Positions 5,435 through 5,717 of a stretch of DNA of 5,717 nt are shown here, piece by piece. This DNA comes from an uncultured Pedobacter sp. Lineage in GTDB: Bacteria > Bacteroidota > Bacteroidia > Sphingobacteriales > Sphingobacteriaceae. Location: NCBI GenBank assembly GCA_946478755.1, contig CAMLDJ010000334.1, forward strand, positions 1 through 5,717, written 5' to 3'. A model generated the notes under the pieces. That model was not told where the DNA came from, searched no databases, and saw only the letters and a program-made list of their open reading frames with translations. The translations under genes and the position numbers were made by a program. Within the stretch, counting starts at the first letter, position 1, and each line of letters starts with the position of its first letter.

Positions 5435-5717
5435 TGGCCGGCGCTGCCACCAACCCCGATCCGGCCGTGTTCGCCTATGCCGCCGGGCAGGTGAAGGAGA
5501 TGCTTGAGATCACCCATGATCTCGGCGGGTCGAACTACGTGCTGTGGGGCGGCCGCGAAGGCTACGAGACGCTGCTCAACACCCGCATCAAGGAAGAGCA
5601 GGATCACGCCGCGCGCTTCCTCGGCCTCGTCATCGAGCACGCCAAGAAGATCGGCTTCAAGGGCCAGATCCTGATCGAACCCAAGCCGCAGGAGCCGACC
5701 AAGCACCAGTACGACTA
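5431..5717 (+). CDS. xylA: Xylose isomerase fragment (internal part), high-GC origin, cut at both ends
   Basis: The last 95 complete codons encode an internal piece of xylose isomerase, the cytoplasmic metal-dependent enzyme that converts D-xylose to D-xylulose. The diagnostic motifs are [32 protein letters not shown] and [15 protein letters not shown]. They align without gaps to about residues 150-244 of the 440-residue E. coli enzyme. Key positions are retained: the active-site Trp (E. coli W188) in VLWGG, and the metal-bridging Glu (E232) and nearby Lys (K234) in IEPKP. The first ~149 residues, with the catalytic His101/Asp104 pair, are absent and replaced in frame by the NUMOD protein; the C-terminal half lies beyond the window. 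The M-A-G-A-A variant, the very high third-position GC and codons such as CTC, GCC and GGC point to an alphaproteobacterial source. As it stands it cannot form an active enzyme. It is best regarded as foreign sequence fused at a contig end. Confidence 0.9.

Noticed and set aside
5233..5706. 157-residue minus-strand open frame across the junction
   Set aside because: It is the antisense shadow of the NUMOD and xylA coding strand and spans the chimeric join; the high-GC half naturally lacks stops in antisense.
4690..5717. A homing element or intein inserted in xylA
   Set aside because: The NUMOD protein has its own ATG after noncoding DNA, no XylA N-terminal part lies upstream, and there are no intein splice motifs (N-terminal Cys/Ser block, C-terminal HN) at the join.

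Overview
The window reads as a chromosomal segment of a Bacteroidota bacterium, most likely a Sphingobacteriaceae-type organism (Pedobacter/Mucilaginibacter-like). This rests on the flavour of the proteins, on promoter boxes of the Bacteroidota form TTTG-N(about 20)-TAnnTTTG, and on start codons preceded by A-rich sequence rather than Shine-Dalgarno motifs. The last ~290 bases do not belong to this background: they encode a high-GC, alphaproteobacterial-looking piece of xylose isomerase.

Layout, left to right. Bases 1-234 hold no gene, only a possible promoter pointing off the left edge. Four minus-strand housekeeping or envelope genes follow: an RlpA-like double-psi beta-barrel protein (235-669), a lipoprotein-type methionine sulfoxide reductase B (779-1258), succinyl-CoA ligase alpha subunit sucD (1436-2308) and a TMEM175-type membrane protein (2384-2971). 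These appear to be separate transcription units. sucD and msrB each end in an intrinsic terminator, and sucD and rlpA each have a recognisable promoter. A plus-strand orphan of unknown function (3094-3525) then converges on, and overlaps by 4 bp, a minus-strand amino-acid-type solute-binding domain protein that has no signal peptide (3522-4208). A 481-bp AT-rich stretch without a convincing gene (4209-4689) precedes a NUMOD4/NUMOD1-type protein with a degenerate HNH-like centre (4690 to about 5430).

The most striking feature is at the right end. The NUMOD reading frame runs without a stop straight into residues equivalent to about 150-244 of E. coli XylA. Third-position GC jumps from about 47% (last 68 codons before the join) to about 89% (95 codons after it). 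The simplest explanation is a chimeric contig end (two organisms joined during assembly or library preparation); a real fusion or transfer event is possible but less likely.

The genes do not form one pathway: TCA cycle (SucD), periplasmic repair of oxidised methionine (MsrB), cell-wall processing (RlpA-like) and ion conductance (TMEM175-like) are unrelated neighbours. I see no CRISPR array, tRNA, rRNA, transposase or recognisable new defence system. The less explained parts are the convergent orphan/solute-binding pair and the NUMOD protein.
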